A DNA stretch of 64,000 nt from Nocardia aurea (GTDB taxonomy: Bacteria > Actinomycetota > Actinomycetes > Mycobacteriales > Mycobacteriaceae), in the NCBI RefSeq assembly GCF_003123685.1, contig NZ_QCYJ01000020.1:186001-250000 (forward strand), given 5' to 3'. The position numbers and the translations under genes are program-made. Positions 7,850-15,635 of the stretch are shown piece after piece. Each line of letters begins with the position of its first letter. The stretch's first letter is position 1. The notes under the pieces are model-generated. The model searched no databases and was not told the origin of the DNA. It saw only the letters and a list, made by a program, of their open reading frames with translations.

Positions 7850-8971
7850 ATGAAAAATCGTACGAAGGTCGCTATCTTCGGCGGGGGACATGTCGGTCGC
7901 ACGCTGTCCTACGATCTGGCGGGTAGGGCAGATGTCGATCTCTTCACTTCGTCTCCGGAGTCCAATCGTTCCAGGACGATGCGGAATATTTTTACCAAGT
8001 CCGAGAGGCATGTTTCGTTGGATTCGGGCCACCGTGAGCACGGACTGGATTCGAGCGTGTTCGGCAGAGTCGTCGACGGTGCGGAGTTCATTTTTGTGAC
8101 GGTCCCGGATATTCCGGGCCTGCGCATGGATATCGTGGACCGCATTCTGAGTCGGAATCTGCGCTCGGATGTGGTGTTGGTCTTCATTCGCGGCGGACAG
8201 GGCGGTATGCCGTGGCTCTACCATCGGTTGAGCGTCGATGCCCGGCCTCCGGTGACCGCTGTCTATGTCGAGGATTCTTTCTACGGCACCCGAGTCGGCC
8301 CGCAGTTCATCGACTACAAGCGCAAGGACAGCATCAATATCGCGGTGTCTGGTCCCGGCGGAAACGACGTCGTGGCCAGGCTCCAGCGGCTTTTCGGCGT
8401 GGAGCACAAGGGGCAGCCGTGGCCTGCTCTGGCGTCCAAGAGTGCGCTCGGATTGCTGTTCGACCCGCTCGGATACATCGTGCACACGGCAACTCTGCTC
8501 GATCCGGTCAACATTGCCCGGTCGGAACGCGGTGAGTGCTACTTGCACTACTCCGAGGGGATCCATGCCCAGCTCGCGCCGAGGTTGGCTGCGATGGATG
8601 CCGAGCGAGTCGATTTGGCGGGGCAGTACAGGTGCCGTGCCGAATCTTTCGTCGAGATCCTGGACCGCCAGTACGGGCATCGCGTGGATGGCACGTTCTT
8701 CGAGGTGATGCGGGCGACGGGCACCTTCTACCGCAGCTACGCTCCGTCGTCGCTGGCGGAGTTGCGGGCAAGTCGTGCTCTGTGGGAGGACATCCCCGCT
8801 TTGGCGACGGTGCTGCGCATGGCGGCCCACGTCGGCCAGCGCATGCCGGTGACGGAAGAATTCGCGGCCATGTTGCCCGGTCTGCTCGAGACGGTCGGAT
8901 TGGACTACCGACAGTTCGAGGCGTACCCGGTGGATGACAGCCATATCGACGTTCTGATGTCGGGCGCTTAA
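7850..8971 (+). CDS. Octopine/opine-dehydrogenase-like NAD(P)-dependent enzyme
   Basis: 373 residues. The N-terminal Rossmann domain has GGGHVG (residues 11-16) and IFVTVPDIPG near 81-90. The C-terminal part follows the octopine-dehydrogenase pattern: GLLFDPLGYIVHTATLL with a histidine at 212 in the catalytic position, then CYLHYSEGI and MDAERV with Asp250. Such enzymes reductively join the amino group of an amino acid (or amino-acid conjugate) to a 2-keto acid, as in opines and staphylopine-type metallophores. It is shorter than CntM-type enzymes. It stands alone between leader L2 and a terminator. Substrates cannot be read from sequence. Confidence 0.8.
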   Translation: MKNRTKVAIFGGGHVGRTLSYDLAGRADVDLFTSSPESNRSRTMRNIFTKSERHVSLDSGHREHGLDSSVFGRVVDGAEFIFVTVPDIPGLRMDIVDRILSRNLRSDVVLVFIRGGQGGMPWLYHRLSVDARPPVTAVYVEDSFYGTRVGPQFIDYKRKDSINIAVSGPGGNDVVARLQRLFGVEHKGQPWPALASKSALGLLFDPLGYIVHTATLLDPVNIARSERGECYLHYSEGIHAQLAPRLAAMDAERVDLAGQYRCRAESFVEILDRQYGHRVDGTFFEVMRATGTFYRSYAPSSLAELRASRALWEDIPALATVLRMAAHVGQRMPVTEEFAAMLPGLLETVGLDYRQFEAYPVDDSHIDVLMSGA

Positions 8972-8980
8972 TCCCCTGCT

Positions 8981-9017
8981 CTATGGCGGGTCGGACCATC
9001 GGTTCGGCCCGCCATAG
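8981..9017 (+). terminator. Terminator of the opine-dehydrogenase-like gene
   Basis: CTATGGCGGG pairs perfectly with CCCGCCATAG, 9 nt after the stop codon. No T-run follows, as is common in actinobacteria. Confidence 0.75.
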
Positions 9018-9044
9018 GGCGGCGTAAGTATTCATTGCACATAT

Positions 9045-9093
9045 TCACTTCCAAAGGGCAAAAGCCCTGAGTTACGACCCAATAGGGAGAATC
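9045..9093 (+). promoter_or_regulatory. Leader L3: tandem stem-loop before the amine oxidase
   Basis: It repeats the core of L1/L2 although the surrounding sequence differs: GGGC-AAAA-GCCC (9056-9067), a nine-base linker, then ACCC-AATA-GGG (9077-9087) carrying the Shine-Dalgarno AGGGAG, 6 nt before the GTG at 9094. An outer ACUU/GAGU pairing may replace the TGCGT/ACGCA stem. The upstream stems of L1/L2 are absent. Confidence 0.65.
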
Positions 9094-10431
9094 GTGAACA
9101 TAGGCGATATCGTTCGTTCCGACACCATGGATCTACGTGGCACCACGGTGGCAGTTGTGGGCGCTGGTTTGTCGGGGTTGTTTGCGGCACACGAATTGAG
9201 CAGGCTCGGCGCGACTGTCCGCGTATTCGAGTCCTCGCATCGAATTGGTGGCCGTCTTTTCACCGATCATTTTTCTGCCGATCCGGCGCGCTATGTCGAC
9301 TTCGGTGCCGCACGGATCGTTCCACAGACCCTGCCGGGTGAGCTGTACCGACGGTTGGGTATTCCTGTCGAGAATTTCATCATGCGGAACCCGGATGCGA
9401 TGTGGATTCGGCAGACCGGCAGCGTGCGCACGCCTGTGCGGTTGCGTACCGCACATCGGGACAACGAGGTGTGGCGGCAGCGTGCAGCACTTCCCGCTGA
9501 CAGCGGCGAGAAGTTCCGTTCGCCGCACGGGATGCACTGGGATGCTCCGGCACTGGCAGATTTCCGTCACGCGGGGATTCCCGTGGCCGAGACGACCGAG
9601 TCGGATATCTCCTCGGTGACCGAATATCTGGCGAGCAATCTGCGCGAACTCGACCGGATCGACAATACCTATGTCAAGACCCATGTTCTGGTCCGCCCGG
9701 TCGGTGGGTCGCAGGTATTGACCGACCGCCTGGCGCAACAGTTGCCCGATGGGAGTGTTTCGACAGGGCATTCGATTGTCGGAGCGGAGTTGGCGCGATA
9801 CGGTGTGGTTCTGCGCATCCTCACCGCTGACGGCTCACCGATGAGGGCTGCATTCGACCACGCGATTTTCACTCCGATGCCGCATCAGCTCGAGCGAATG
9901 AATCTGCCGTTGCCCTCGGATGTGGTCGAGGTGTTGCGCAGCGCTGAACCCCGACCGGCGGTCAAGGTTGCGGCGCTCTACCCTCGGCGCTGGTGGGAGT
10001 CCGACTATGGGGTGTACGGCGGCACGAGTTACCCCAATACACTGTTCACGCGGGTGTGGTATCCCTCCGATGATCTCATATCCGACAGTTCCGGGGTTCT
10101 GGTGGGATATGCGGAGGGCGATAGCGCGTCGACGCTTTCGGCGATGACTCCCGATGAGCGTCGCACCTGCTTCGATCGGACCATTTCGGAGTTGCATCCT
10201 CGACACGGTGCGACTGCGGTCGAGTATCGGCAGATCGTGTGGTCCGATGTTGCGGGCGTCGGGGCCGGGTGGGTGCGCTGGCCTGGTTCCGACGCGGAAT
10301 TGTTCCAGACGTTGGACATGACCGATAGCCGCCTGATCCTGGCGGGAGACTGGGCCGATCCGCAAGGTGCGTGGCAGTCCAGCGCGATCACCTCCGCGAG
10401 CCGTGCGGTCGGCCGCGTTCTGAATCGGTGA
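9094..10431 (+). CDS. FAD-dependent amine oxidase-like flavoenzyme
   Basis: 445 residues. The start GTG at 9094 is fixed by its leader; an ATG at 9127 is the alternative. An FAD-binding fold opens the protein (VAVVGAGLSGLFAAHELSR, then VFESSHRIGGRLF), and the flavin-contacting C-terminal motif is present (LILAGDWADPQGAWQSSAI). The architecture is that of monoamine / L-amino-acid oxidases. It is the third gene with the shared leader type, and a terminator follows (10438-10469). In the cassette it might oxidise an amino-acid precursor to a keto acid or imine, which would suit the neighbouring opine dehydrogenase; that link is inference. Confidence 0.8.
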   Translation: MNIGDIVRSDTMDLRGTTVAVVGAGLSGLFAAHELSRLGATVRVFESSHRIGGRLFTDHFSADPARYVDFGAARIVPQTLPGELYRRLGIPVENFIMRNPDAMWIRQTGSVRTPVRLRTAHRDNEVWRQRAALPADSGEKFRSPHGMHWDAPALADFRHAGIPVAETTESDISSVTEYLASNLRELDRIDNTYVKTHVLVRPVGGSQVLTDRLAQQLPDGSVSTGHSIVGAELARYGVVLRILTADGSPMRAAFDHAIFTPMPHQLERMNLPLPSDVVEVLRSAEPRPAVKVAALYPRRWWESDYGVYGGTSYPNTLFTRVWYPSDDLISDSSGVLVGYAEGDSASTLSAMTPDERRTCFDRTISELHPRHGATAVEYRQIVWSDVAGVGAGWVRWPGSDAELFQTLDMTDSRLILAGDWADPQGAWQSSAITSASRAVGRVLNR

Positions 10432-10437
10432 GCAGGT

Positions 10438-10469
10438 GCCGCCCTACATCGTTGACGGCGTGGGGCGGC
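10438..10469 (+). terminator. Terminator of the amine oxidase gene
   Basis: GCCGCCCTAC pairs with GTGGGGCGGC (one U-G) around a 12-nt loop, 6 nt after the stop codon. Confidence 0.7.
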
Positions 10470-10648
10470 GACTGCAGTTCGCGGACCGTCATCAGTGCCT
10501 GCCGCTGTGGCGGGGGTGAGTGAGTCGGTCCTGGATCGGGTGATCGACGCCGTCGGCACGGCGGTCAGCGAGGTTGCCGGGTCGTAATAGGTTCGGGCGG
10601 GGCGATCCTGGATCGCCTCGCCCGACAGTCGCTGCATGACCATTTCGA

Positions 10649-10682
10649 CAAGAGTCCCCAGGTTTTCGGCCTGGGGCTCTTG
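10649..10682 (+). terminator. Strong terminator hairpin
   Basis: CAAGAGTCCCCAGG pairs with CCTGGGGCTCTTG around TTTTCGG. It resembles the one at 10859-10887 in its outer arm (GAG..CCCC / GGGGCTC). Confidence 0.8.
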
Positions 10683-10858
10683 TCCAGGTTCTAGCCGTTC
10701 CGTTTCGGGAGACTGTTGTATGACGGGCTCTCGCTGTCTTCACCCCGACATCGTTTCGTGCCGGAATTTTTCATGCCCTGATCCCTGAGTTCGGTTGCCG
10801 GTGTGTGATTCCCGGCAGCTGTCCTGACCTGATCAGTTCCGTAGTTTCCGATTGATCT

Positions 10859-10887
10859 GAGCCCCTAGGTATTCGACCTAGGGGCTC
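10859..10887 (+). terminator. Strong terminator hairpin
   Basis: GAGCCCCTAGGT pairs perfectly with ACCTAGGGGCTC around ATTCG, followed by TTTCGTTTC. Together with the preceding hairpins it insulates the small-gene operon from the cassette. Confidence 0.85.
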
Positions 10888-10962
10888 TTTCGTTTCGACG
10901 CTTCAGTGCATTAGCGCTGGGGCTGTTTTCATGCCCGAATCCGGGCGAAGGAGATGGTTGTT

Positions 10963-11253
10963 ATGCGTGTGACCGCGGATCCGGCGAGCTTGCTGCGGGT
11001 GCGTTTCGAGGTGGAGTGCCGCGACGAGTCCGGTGTGCCGATCTCGGGCATGGCGGCGCGGATGTTGGCCTCGATCTGGGCGGAGCCGGGCACGGAGCTG
11101 GCGAGGTTGGCGGCGGGTGAGGAGTTCGATCCGACGCGTGTCGTGGTGCCGTCGCCGAGTTCGCTCGACGACGCGGCCGAGCTGGTGGCGTTGTTGCGGT
11201 GGACGCTGATGCAGGTGGTCCGGGCTCGCCGCGGCGCGAAGGTGGCTGCCTGA
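10963..11253 (+). CDS. Small hypothetical protein
   Basis: 96 residues from the ATG at 10963, which lies 9 nt after GGAG; the in-frame ATG at 10954 overlaps that ribosome-binding site and is less likely. The protein is acidic and helical (GVPISGMAARMLASIWAEPG, SSLDDAAELVALLRWTLMQ) and ends in a basic tail (RARRGAKVAA). No known domain recognised. A small hairpin (GCCCG-AATC-CGGGC) lies just ahead of the ribosome-binding site. It is the first gene of the rightward small-gene block. Confidence 0.65.
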   Translation: MRVTADPASLLRVRFEVECRDESGVPISGMAARMLASIWAEPGTELARLAAGEEFDPTRVVVPSPSSLDDAAELVALLRWTLMQVVRARRGAKVAA

Positions 11254-11365
11254 TTTCTCCGATAGTTTCCACTATTCGAATTCGCCAGTTCCTTTATCCC
11301 GCTCTTTTCATGGGTTAACACCCTGGAACGCGCGGTCGACAACTGGCGTTAGGTTCGTTCGCTAT

Positions 11366-11539
11366 ATGGATTACGAGCGGAGCTGCATGGATAACGCCCA
11401 GTCACCCGCCGATCTCCTCAAGGCATACCTGCACTATGTCGGGTCGAGCGGCTTCATCTTCATGTGGTGGCGCAGGGAATTCCCCGACATCGTTGTCGAC
11501 TTCGAACTCACCATCGAATATGCCCACGTCTTTATCTGA
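11366..11539 (+). CDS. Small hypothetical protein (57 residues)
   Basis: An open frame with a protein-like composition: a helical N-terminus (NAQSPADLLKAYLHYVG) and an aromatic C-terminal part (FIFMWWRREFPDIVVDFELT). It starts at ATG 11366 without a strong ribosome-binding site and ends 12 nt before the ATG at 11552, so the two probably share a transcript. Unknown function. Confidence 0.5.
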   Translation: MDYERSCMDNAQSPADLLKAYLHYVGSSGFIFMWWRREFPDIVVDFELTIEYAHVFI

Positions 11540-11551
11540 AATGAGAAAACC

Positions 11552-12217
11552 ATGATCTACGCGACCTTGAAAGATATGCCGATTCGCCAGCATCGTCCCG
11601 AACCGGCCGGTGAGCGTCGCGAGTTCGACGATCTCGACTCGGTCGCCGACTGGTTCGATCGCTACCTGCACGGCTACACCGTCGAGTCCGTCGGTGCCAG
11701 CCAGTGCGCCCAGGTGCAGATCTACTCCGACCAGCTCGCCGAGACGCCCATCCTTACCCTGTCGACGCTGCCGAATCCAGACGGCACCAAGCGCATCTTC
11801 GACCGGGCCGCAGGTGACCCGGTCCAACGTGGCTACCGCGCGTCGGGAATCCAGCTCGGCGAGGCGATGGCGGGATACGTCGGCGCGCAGCTGCTGCATT
11901 CGAACCTGCTCGAGGACTTCGGCGTTGCCGACGTGCCCGCGACCTACCGCGGGTCGGTCCTCCTCGGCATCCAGTACATGGCCGGGCGGCACCCGTTGGC
12001 AACCCGGATGTGGTTGGCCAAGCACAGCTCTCGCGAGTTCGGCGTCGTGCTGTACCGCGAGCAGACCAACGCAGGTGCGTTCTGGCGTAGCACTGGTGGC
12101 GTGATCGACAACGTCGATGCGACCCTCGAGTGCTACTCGCACTATTTCCATCCCGAGCCGCTGCGCGTCGTCGACGGGCGGCTGTGCGTCGGCGGCTTCC
12201 ACGAGACCAGTAACTGA
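11552..12217 (+). CDS. Hypothetical protein
   Basis: 221 residues, soluble, without signal peptide or membrane helix. It appears as one compact alpha/beta domain (FDDLDSVADWFDRYLHGYTVE, QVQIYSDQLAETPILTLST). The C-terminal half has several aromatic and His residues (ECYSHYFHPEPLRVVDGRL). I do not recognise the family; it belongs to a run of phage- or plasmid-like genes. Reading frame and codon usage are typical of a real gene. Confidence 0.65.
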   Translation: MIYATLKDMPIRQHRPEPAGERREFDDLDSVADWFDRYLHGYTVESVGASQCAQVQIYSDQLAETPILTLSTLPNPDGTKRIFDRAAGDPVQRGYRASGIQLGEAMAGYVGAQLLHSNLLEDFGVADVPATYRGSVLLGIQYMAGRHPLATRMWLAKHSSREFGVVLYREQTNAGAFWRSTGGVIDNVDATLECYSHYFHPEPLRVVDGRLCVGGFHETSN

Positions 12218-12328
12218 CATCGGCGGGCGGAGAGTTTCCGTCTGCCTGTTCTTTGCCCGAAAAGGGGTATTGAGATTACTCATCGCGCTGATGCGTTCGT
12301 TAGAACAGCTACGACCCGACGTAGGGCA

Positions 12329-12907
12329 GTGAATGCCATTCTGCGCGTGTGGGATAGGGCCGCACCGGAGCAGATCACCGAAGGCCGGGCCTGGTATGCG
12401 AAGGCGTATGTCATCGCCGACCATGTGGCCGAGATCGCGGACATCAGCCTGGATCGCGCGGCGTGTGTGATCGCCGCGCTGAGCCCGCGGACGAAGTGGG
12501 AACGCAATGTGGACGCCGCGTTCGCCATTGCTAGGGGTGAGCCGGTGTCGGGCACGCTACCGATGAATATCGAGCGTGCTCACAAGGTCATGGCGGCCGA
12601 GGATCCATGGTCGGTGTTCACTGCGACGTCTCCGAAGATCCGATCCTTCGCGAAGAACATCACCGGCGACACCTACGAGGTGACTGTGGACATGTGGGCG
12701 GCGCTGATCGCCAATGTGACCGATACCGAGCTGGCTCGGGTCGGTGTATACGAGGCGGTGGCGGAGGCGTACCGGAGGGCGGCAGCGGCCCGGCGGGTCG
12801 CCGCGCCGACCATGCAGGCCGGTACATGGGTCGCGATTCGACCGGTCCCGAAAGTGCGCGTGAAAACAGTTCTGCATCAGGAATATTGGGAGAGCATTCA
12901 TGTCTGA
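12329..12907 (+). CDS. Phage-type protein of unknown function (DUF7178-like)
   Basis: 192 residues from the GTG at 12329. The segment GRAWYAKAYVIADHVAE... CVIAALSPRTKWERNVDAAFA is a pattern I associate with actinophage accessory proteins (tentatively DUF7178). The following TPRTKW-type helix and the VDMWAALIANV segment give it a helix-rich fold that recalls base-excision glycosylases, but no catalytic residue can be assigned. The frame stays open upstream to about 12267 with protein-like sequence, so a non-standard earlier start is possible. Its last 8 bases overlap the next gene. Confidence 0.65.
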   Translation: MNAILRVWDRAAPEQITEGRAWYAKAYVIADHVAEIADISLDRAACVIAALSPRTKWERNVDAAFAIARGEPVSGTLPMNIERAHKVMAAEDPWSVFTATSPKIRSFAKNITGDTYEVTVDMWAALIANVTDTELARVGVYEAVAEAYRRAAAARRVAAPTMQAGTWVAIRPVPKVRVKTVLHQEYWESIHV

Positions 12908-13634
12908 GAACGAGAATGTGGGCGCTCAGCAGATCGTTCGCACCATCGGCATCTTCGTGCACGCCACGGCAAGGGCGCGTGGCGCTAACCTGGCGGCGGC
13001 CCGGCGCGCTCTGCGCGAAAAGTTGCACTCGGTATATATCGGGGACAGTGGGCAGCGCGTCACCGACAGCATCGACCTGACCAGTCTCGCGTTCTGTGGC
13101 GGGTTCGCGGCTTTCGGGGCCGACGGATCCGCAAACGACGACGCGGAACCGGCGGCTCATTACCGCGGCAGCGGTTTGGCGACGCTGGAGCAGTGGACGA
13201 GCCTCGGTCATATGATCCCGCTGATGTTCCGTCCGGTGCAGATCTCGCCGTCGGGTGAGGACATGCGACAGATGACGCCGGACACGCTGCATGAAGTGAT
13301 GGATCTCGACCAGGTGATCCGGGTCGGTCTTGCCGGTCATATCTGTGTCGAGAGTGAGGTGTACGCGCCGGAGGTCTTCGTGGACCCCGAGGGTGTCGTG
13401 CATGTCGAGCCCAATGCGGCCGGTGAGTGGAAACCGGTGACCGGTTGTCGCTGGGTGGAGGGTCACGCCGCTCCGATGTTGCTCGAAGCGGCGGGCTCGG
13501 TCGGGCGGGGTCTCGCTGAAATCATTCTGGGTCGCCCCGGCTTGTACGCCCTGGTGTGGAGTGGCCGCGAGGACAGATCCGAGATCGTCATGCACTGCCA
13601 CGATTCCGAGCAGATCTGGGAGAACCGCGGATGA
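12900..13634 (+). CDS. Hypothetical protein
   Basis: 244 residues. The ATG at 12900 overlaps the previous stop, which suggests coupled translation. The helical N-terminus (ARARGANLAAARRALREKLH) is followed by a mixed domain with no recognised motif. The C-terminal part (GLYALVWSGREDRSEIVMHCHD) contains closely spaced His and Cys residues. No signal peptide. Its ATGA junction with the next gene supports the start assigned there. Confidence 0.65.
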   Translation: MSENENVGAQQIVRTIGIFVHATARARGANLAAARRALREKLHSVYIGDSGQRVTDSIDLTSLAFCGGFAAFGADGSANDDAEPAAHYRGSGLATLEQWTSLGHMIPLMFRPVQISPSGEDMRQMTPDTLHEVMDLDQVIRVGLAGHICVESEVYAPEVFVDPEGVVHVEPNAAGEWKPVTGCRWVEGHAAPMLLEAAGSVGRGLAEIILGRPGLYALVWSGREDRSEIVMHCHDSEQIWENRG

Positions 13635-13861
13635 GTGCGGACAGTCCCGCGGTCAAGGTGTCTCTGACCGCCTTCATGGCCGCTATCCAGGCGGTCGCCG
13701 ATGCGGTGACCACCGACGATCATGAGGCATACCTGCGCGCCTCGGCCGACGCCCGGTCTGTCGGGGTGAGTGATGAGCAGATCCACGACGCCTACCTGTA
13801 TCGCCGCGATCTGCGCCGTGATCGTTGGCCGTCGTTCGATCGTCACGGCAACCTCTACTAG
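13631..13861 (+). CDS. Small hypothetical protein
   Basis: 76 residues. The start at 13631 overlaps the preceding stop (ATGA), which fixes it over longer upstream readings. Helical, with a repeated alanine-rich segment (FMAAIQAVADAVTTDD) and a basic aromatic C-terminus (YLYRRDLRRDRWPSFDRHG). Function unknown; probably works with the two genes it is coupled to. Confidence 0.6.
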   Translation: MSADSPAVKVSLTAFMAAIQAVADAVTTDDHEAYLRASADARSVGVSDEQIHDAYLYRRDLRRDRWPSFDRHGNLY

Positions 13862-13868
13862 CGCGTCG

Positions 13869-13890
13869 AGGCGATCCGCTTCGATCGCCT
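13869..13890 (+). terminator. Terminator hairpin
   Basis: AGGCGATC pairs with GATCGCCT around CGCTTC, 8 nt after the stop, followed by a T-rich stretch. It ends the 11.4-13.9 kb gene run. Confidence 0.75.
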
Positions 13891-13967
13891 GATTCATTTC
13901 TCTTTCAACAACTTTCGGAACCACCAGGGACTTCCTGGGGGTCTATTCACTATGCAAGGAGCACGAT

Positions 13968-15056
13968 ATGTCTCGCGAAACCAGCGAACACCTCAACCAG
14001 TGGACCCTGATCGGCAACACCGATCAGCGTGGCACCGCGTGGCACTACCGCCTGTCGAGCCAGGGCAAAGAGAACAACCACTACCCGGCAGCCGTGCCGG
14101 TCGCCGACGTGGAGCGACGGCTGTTCTACTGGAAGGCACAGGTCGCGCCGTTGCGATACGACATCCCGGCGTCGGGACTCGAGGATGCGACTCACCTCGG
14201 CGCCGACGGTGCGTACATGAAGACGGTCACCGACGAGACCCGCAACGTCACCTATCACGGTGAAACCGGTGTTGCGTTCGGCGTCTTCAAGACCTCGACC
14301 GTGCACCAGTACCGAGAATGGCTGCTCAACGGCCTGGCCCAGCTGGTGACGCCGGACGGCCTGGCGGTCACGACCGACAGTCTTGGTATCTCCTCGGCGG
14401 GCCTGCTGCGGGGTGGGGCCCAGGCCTGGGTCCAGATCGAACGGCCCGACACCGTCCGTACTCGCGAGGGTGTCGACTTCCGCACCAGTCTGCTGGCGTG
14501 CTCGAGTCACGACGGCAGCCTCGCCACCAGCTTCAGCGCCGTGCACACGATGGTCGTGTGCGACAACACGATGGCCTGGGCGTTGGACGAGGCTCGCGAG
14601 TCCGGTCTGCGTTGGAAGATCAAGCGCTCGACCAAGTCGATGGCCCGGCTCAACGATGCACGGGATGCACTGGGGCTGATCGTCGAGTCGGAAGACACCT
14701 TCGCGAAGGATGTGGCCCGACTGTGCGAGACCAAGGTTTCCCCGCGCCAGTTCGATTCGTTTCTGACCTTCTGGAACCCGATCCCCGAGGGCCAGGGTGC
14801 GCCCAGGACTCGCGCCGAGAAGCGTCGCGACGCGCTGCTGACGCTGTGGAATAACGACAATCGGGTCACGCAGTGGAAGGGCACGGCGTTCGGGGTGTTG
14901 CAGGCGGTCAACACCTACAACCACCACATCGCCGCGGTGCGCGGTACCGACATGACCCGCGCCGAGCGGAACATGAGCCGCGCCATGACCGGCGAGGCCG
15001 GTGAGCGTGACACCAAAACGCTGAACCTGCTCACCCGCATTCTCGAAACGGCGTAG
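13968..15056 (+). CDS. DUF932 phage/plasmid-like protein
   Basis: 362 residues, the usual length of DUF932 (TIGR03299) proteins found on actinobacterial phages and plasmids. Supporting features are the N-terminal WTLIGNTDQRGTAWHYR segment, the central SLLACSSHDGSLATSF and HTMVVCDNTMAWAL stretch with a conserved-looking Cys/Asn pair, and the C-terminal GVLQAVNTYNHHIAAVRG. The biochemical role of the family is not established. AAGGAG lies 8 nt upstream of the ATG. It has its own promoter space (after the terminator at 13869) and its own terminator, so it is probably expressed on its own. Confidence 0.85.
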   Translation: MSRETSEHLNQWTLIGNTDQRGTAWHYRLSSQGKENNHYPAAVPVADVERRLFYWKAQVAPLRYDIPASGLEDATHLGADGAYMKTVTDETRNVTYHGETGVAFGVFKTSTVHQYREWLLNGLAQLVTPDGLAVTTDSLGISSAGLLRGGAQAWVQIERPDTVRTREGVDFRTSLLACSSHDGSLATSFSAVHTMVVCDNTMAWALDEARESGLRWKIKRSTKSMARLNDARDALGLIVESEDTFAKDVARLCETKVSPRQFDSFLTFWNPIPEGQGAPRTRAEKRRDALLTLWNNDNRVTQWKGTAFGVLQAVNTYNHHIAAVRGTDMTRAERNMSRAMTGEAGERDTKTLNLLTRILETA

Positions 15057-15069
15057 TCACACCCCAGAT

Positions 15070-15098
15070 AAGGCCCGTCGACGAACTCGGCGGGCCTT
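15070..15098 (+). terminator. Terminator of the DUF932 gene
   Basis: AAGGCCCG pairs with CGGGCCTT around a 13-nt loop and is followed by CTTTG. Confidence 0.8.
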
Positions 15099-15159
15099 CT
15101 TTGTGCGCGCAGCCAATCCGGCTGTGCGTCTTCCATATCCTGGACACAGGGAGAACACT

Positions 15160-15603
15160 ATGAAAATCACCCACGCACTCGCCGGCGCATTGGCGGCGCT
15201 CGTGGTCGGCGGCACCGGCACGGCGAACGGTCAGCCCCGGATCGAACCGGTAGCCGATCATGTCACGTGCTTTATCCAGGCGGGCGGCCCGTTCAAGGCG
15301 AACTCGGCCTCGACCACCCACATTCAGTACGGGTTCACGGTGAGATGCAGCCCCCGCTCGCCGGAGAAGCGTCACATCGAGGTGATTCTGTGGCGCCACG
15401 ACCTGCAACGAGACAAGTTCTATCAGCAGGATGCGCGGGCCTATATCGACCCCACGCGCGCTGAGGTTTCGGTGACCTATGCGTCGGAATGCTCGAATGC
15501 GAACATCACCTACGGGTTCCACACCCAGGCGGTCATCTGGGCCGCGCACGGCAACGAGATGGACACCTCCGACGACAGTGACGAGGTGTTGCTGACGTGC
15601 TAG
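15160..15603 (+). CDS. Secreted four-cysteine protein
   Basis: 147 residues. The start at 15160 has GGGAG 6 nt upstream and opens a classical signal peptide (MKITHALAGALAALVVGG, cleavage likely after TGTANG). The mature part of about 120 residues has four cysteines (VTCF, VRCS, SECS, LLTC at the very end), suggesting two disulfides, and a beta-rich pattern (IEVILWRHDL, AEVSVTYAS). An exported small disulfide protein inside a phage-like gene block could act at the cell surface, for instance in exclusion or interaction; that is inference. Family not recognised. Confidence 0.65.
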   Translation: MKITHALAGALAALVVGGTGTANGQPRIEPVADHVTCFIQAGGPFKANSASTTHIQYGFTVRCSPRSPEKRHIEVILWRHDLQRDKFYQQDARAYIDPTRAEVSVTYASECSNANITYGFHTQAVIWAAHGNEMDTSDDSDEVLLTC

Positions 15604-15635
15604 AACAGAGTGATCTAGCGAGAGGAATTGTCATC

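Larger units (their letters stand above)
10470..10962. other. Gene-poor stretch holding two further terminators
   Basis: No convincing gene. A GTG-initiated frame at about 10495 (some 30 residues, SESVLDRVIDAVGTA) reads like a helical peptide or a C-terminal remnant but lacks a ribosome-binding site. The rest consists of two terminators and short T-rich linkers with TTTTCATGCCC (near 10769 and 10927). Confidence 0.4.

Noticed and set aside
4452..9093. mini-ykkC (guanidine-II) riboswitch
   Set aside because: The tandem hairpins and Shine-Dalgarno position look similar, but the loops are AAUA, AAAA or AAGA rather than ACGR and the linker differs.
10469..10600. Short peptide frame with SESVLDRVIDAVGTA
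   Set aside because: No ribosome-binding site and only about 30 codons; kept as a note in the spacer entry.
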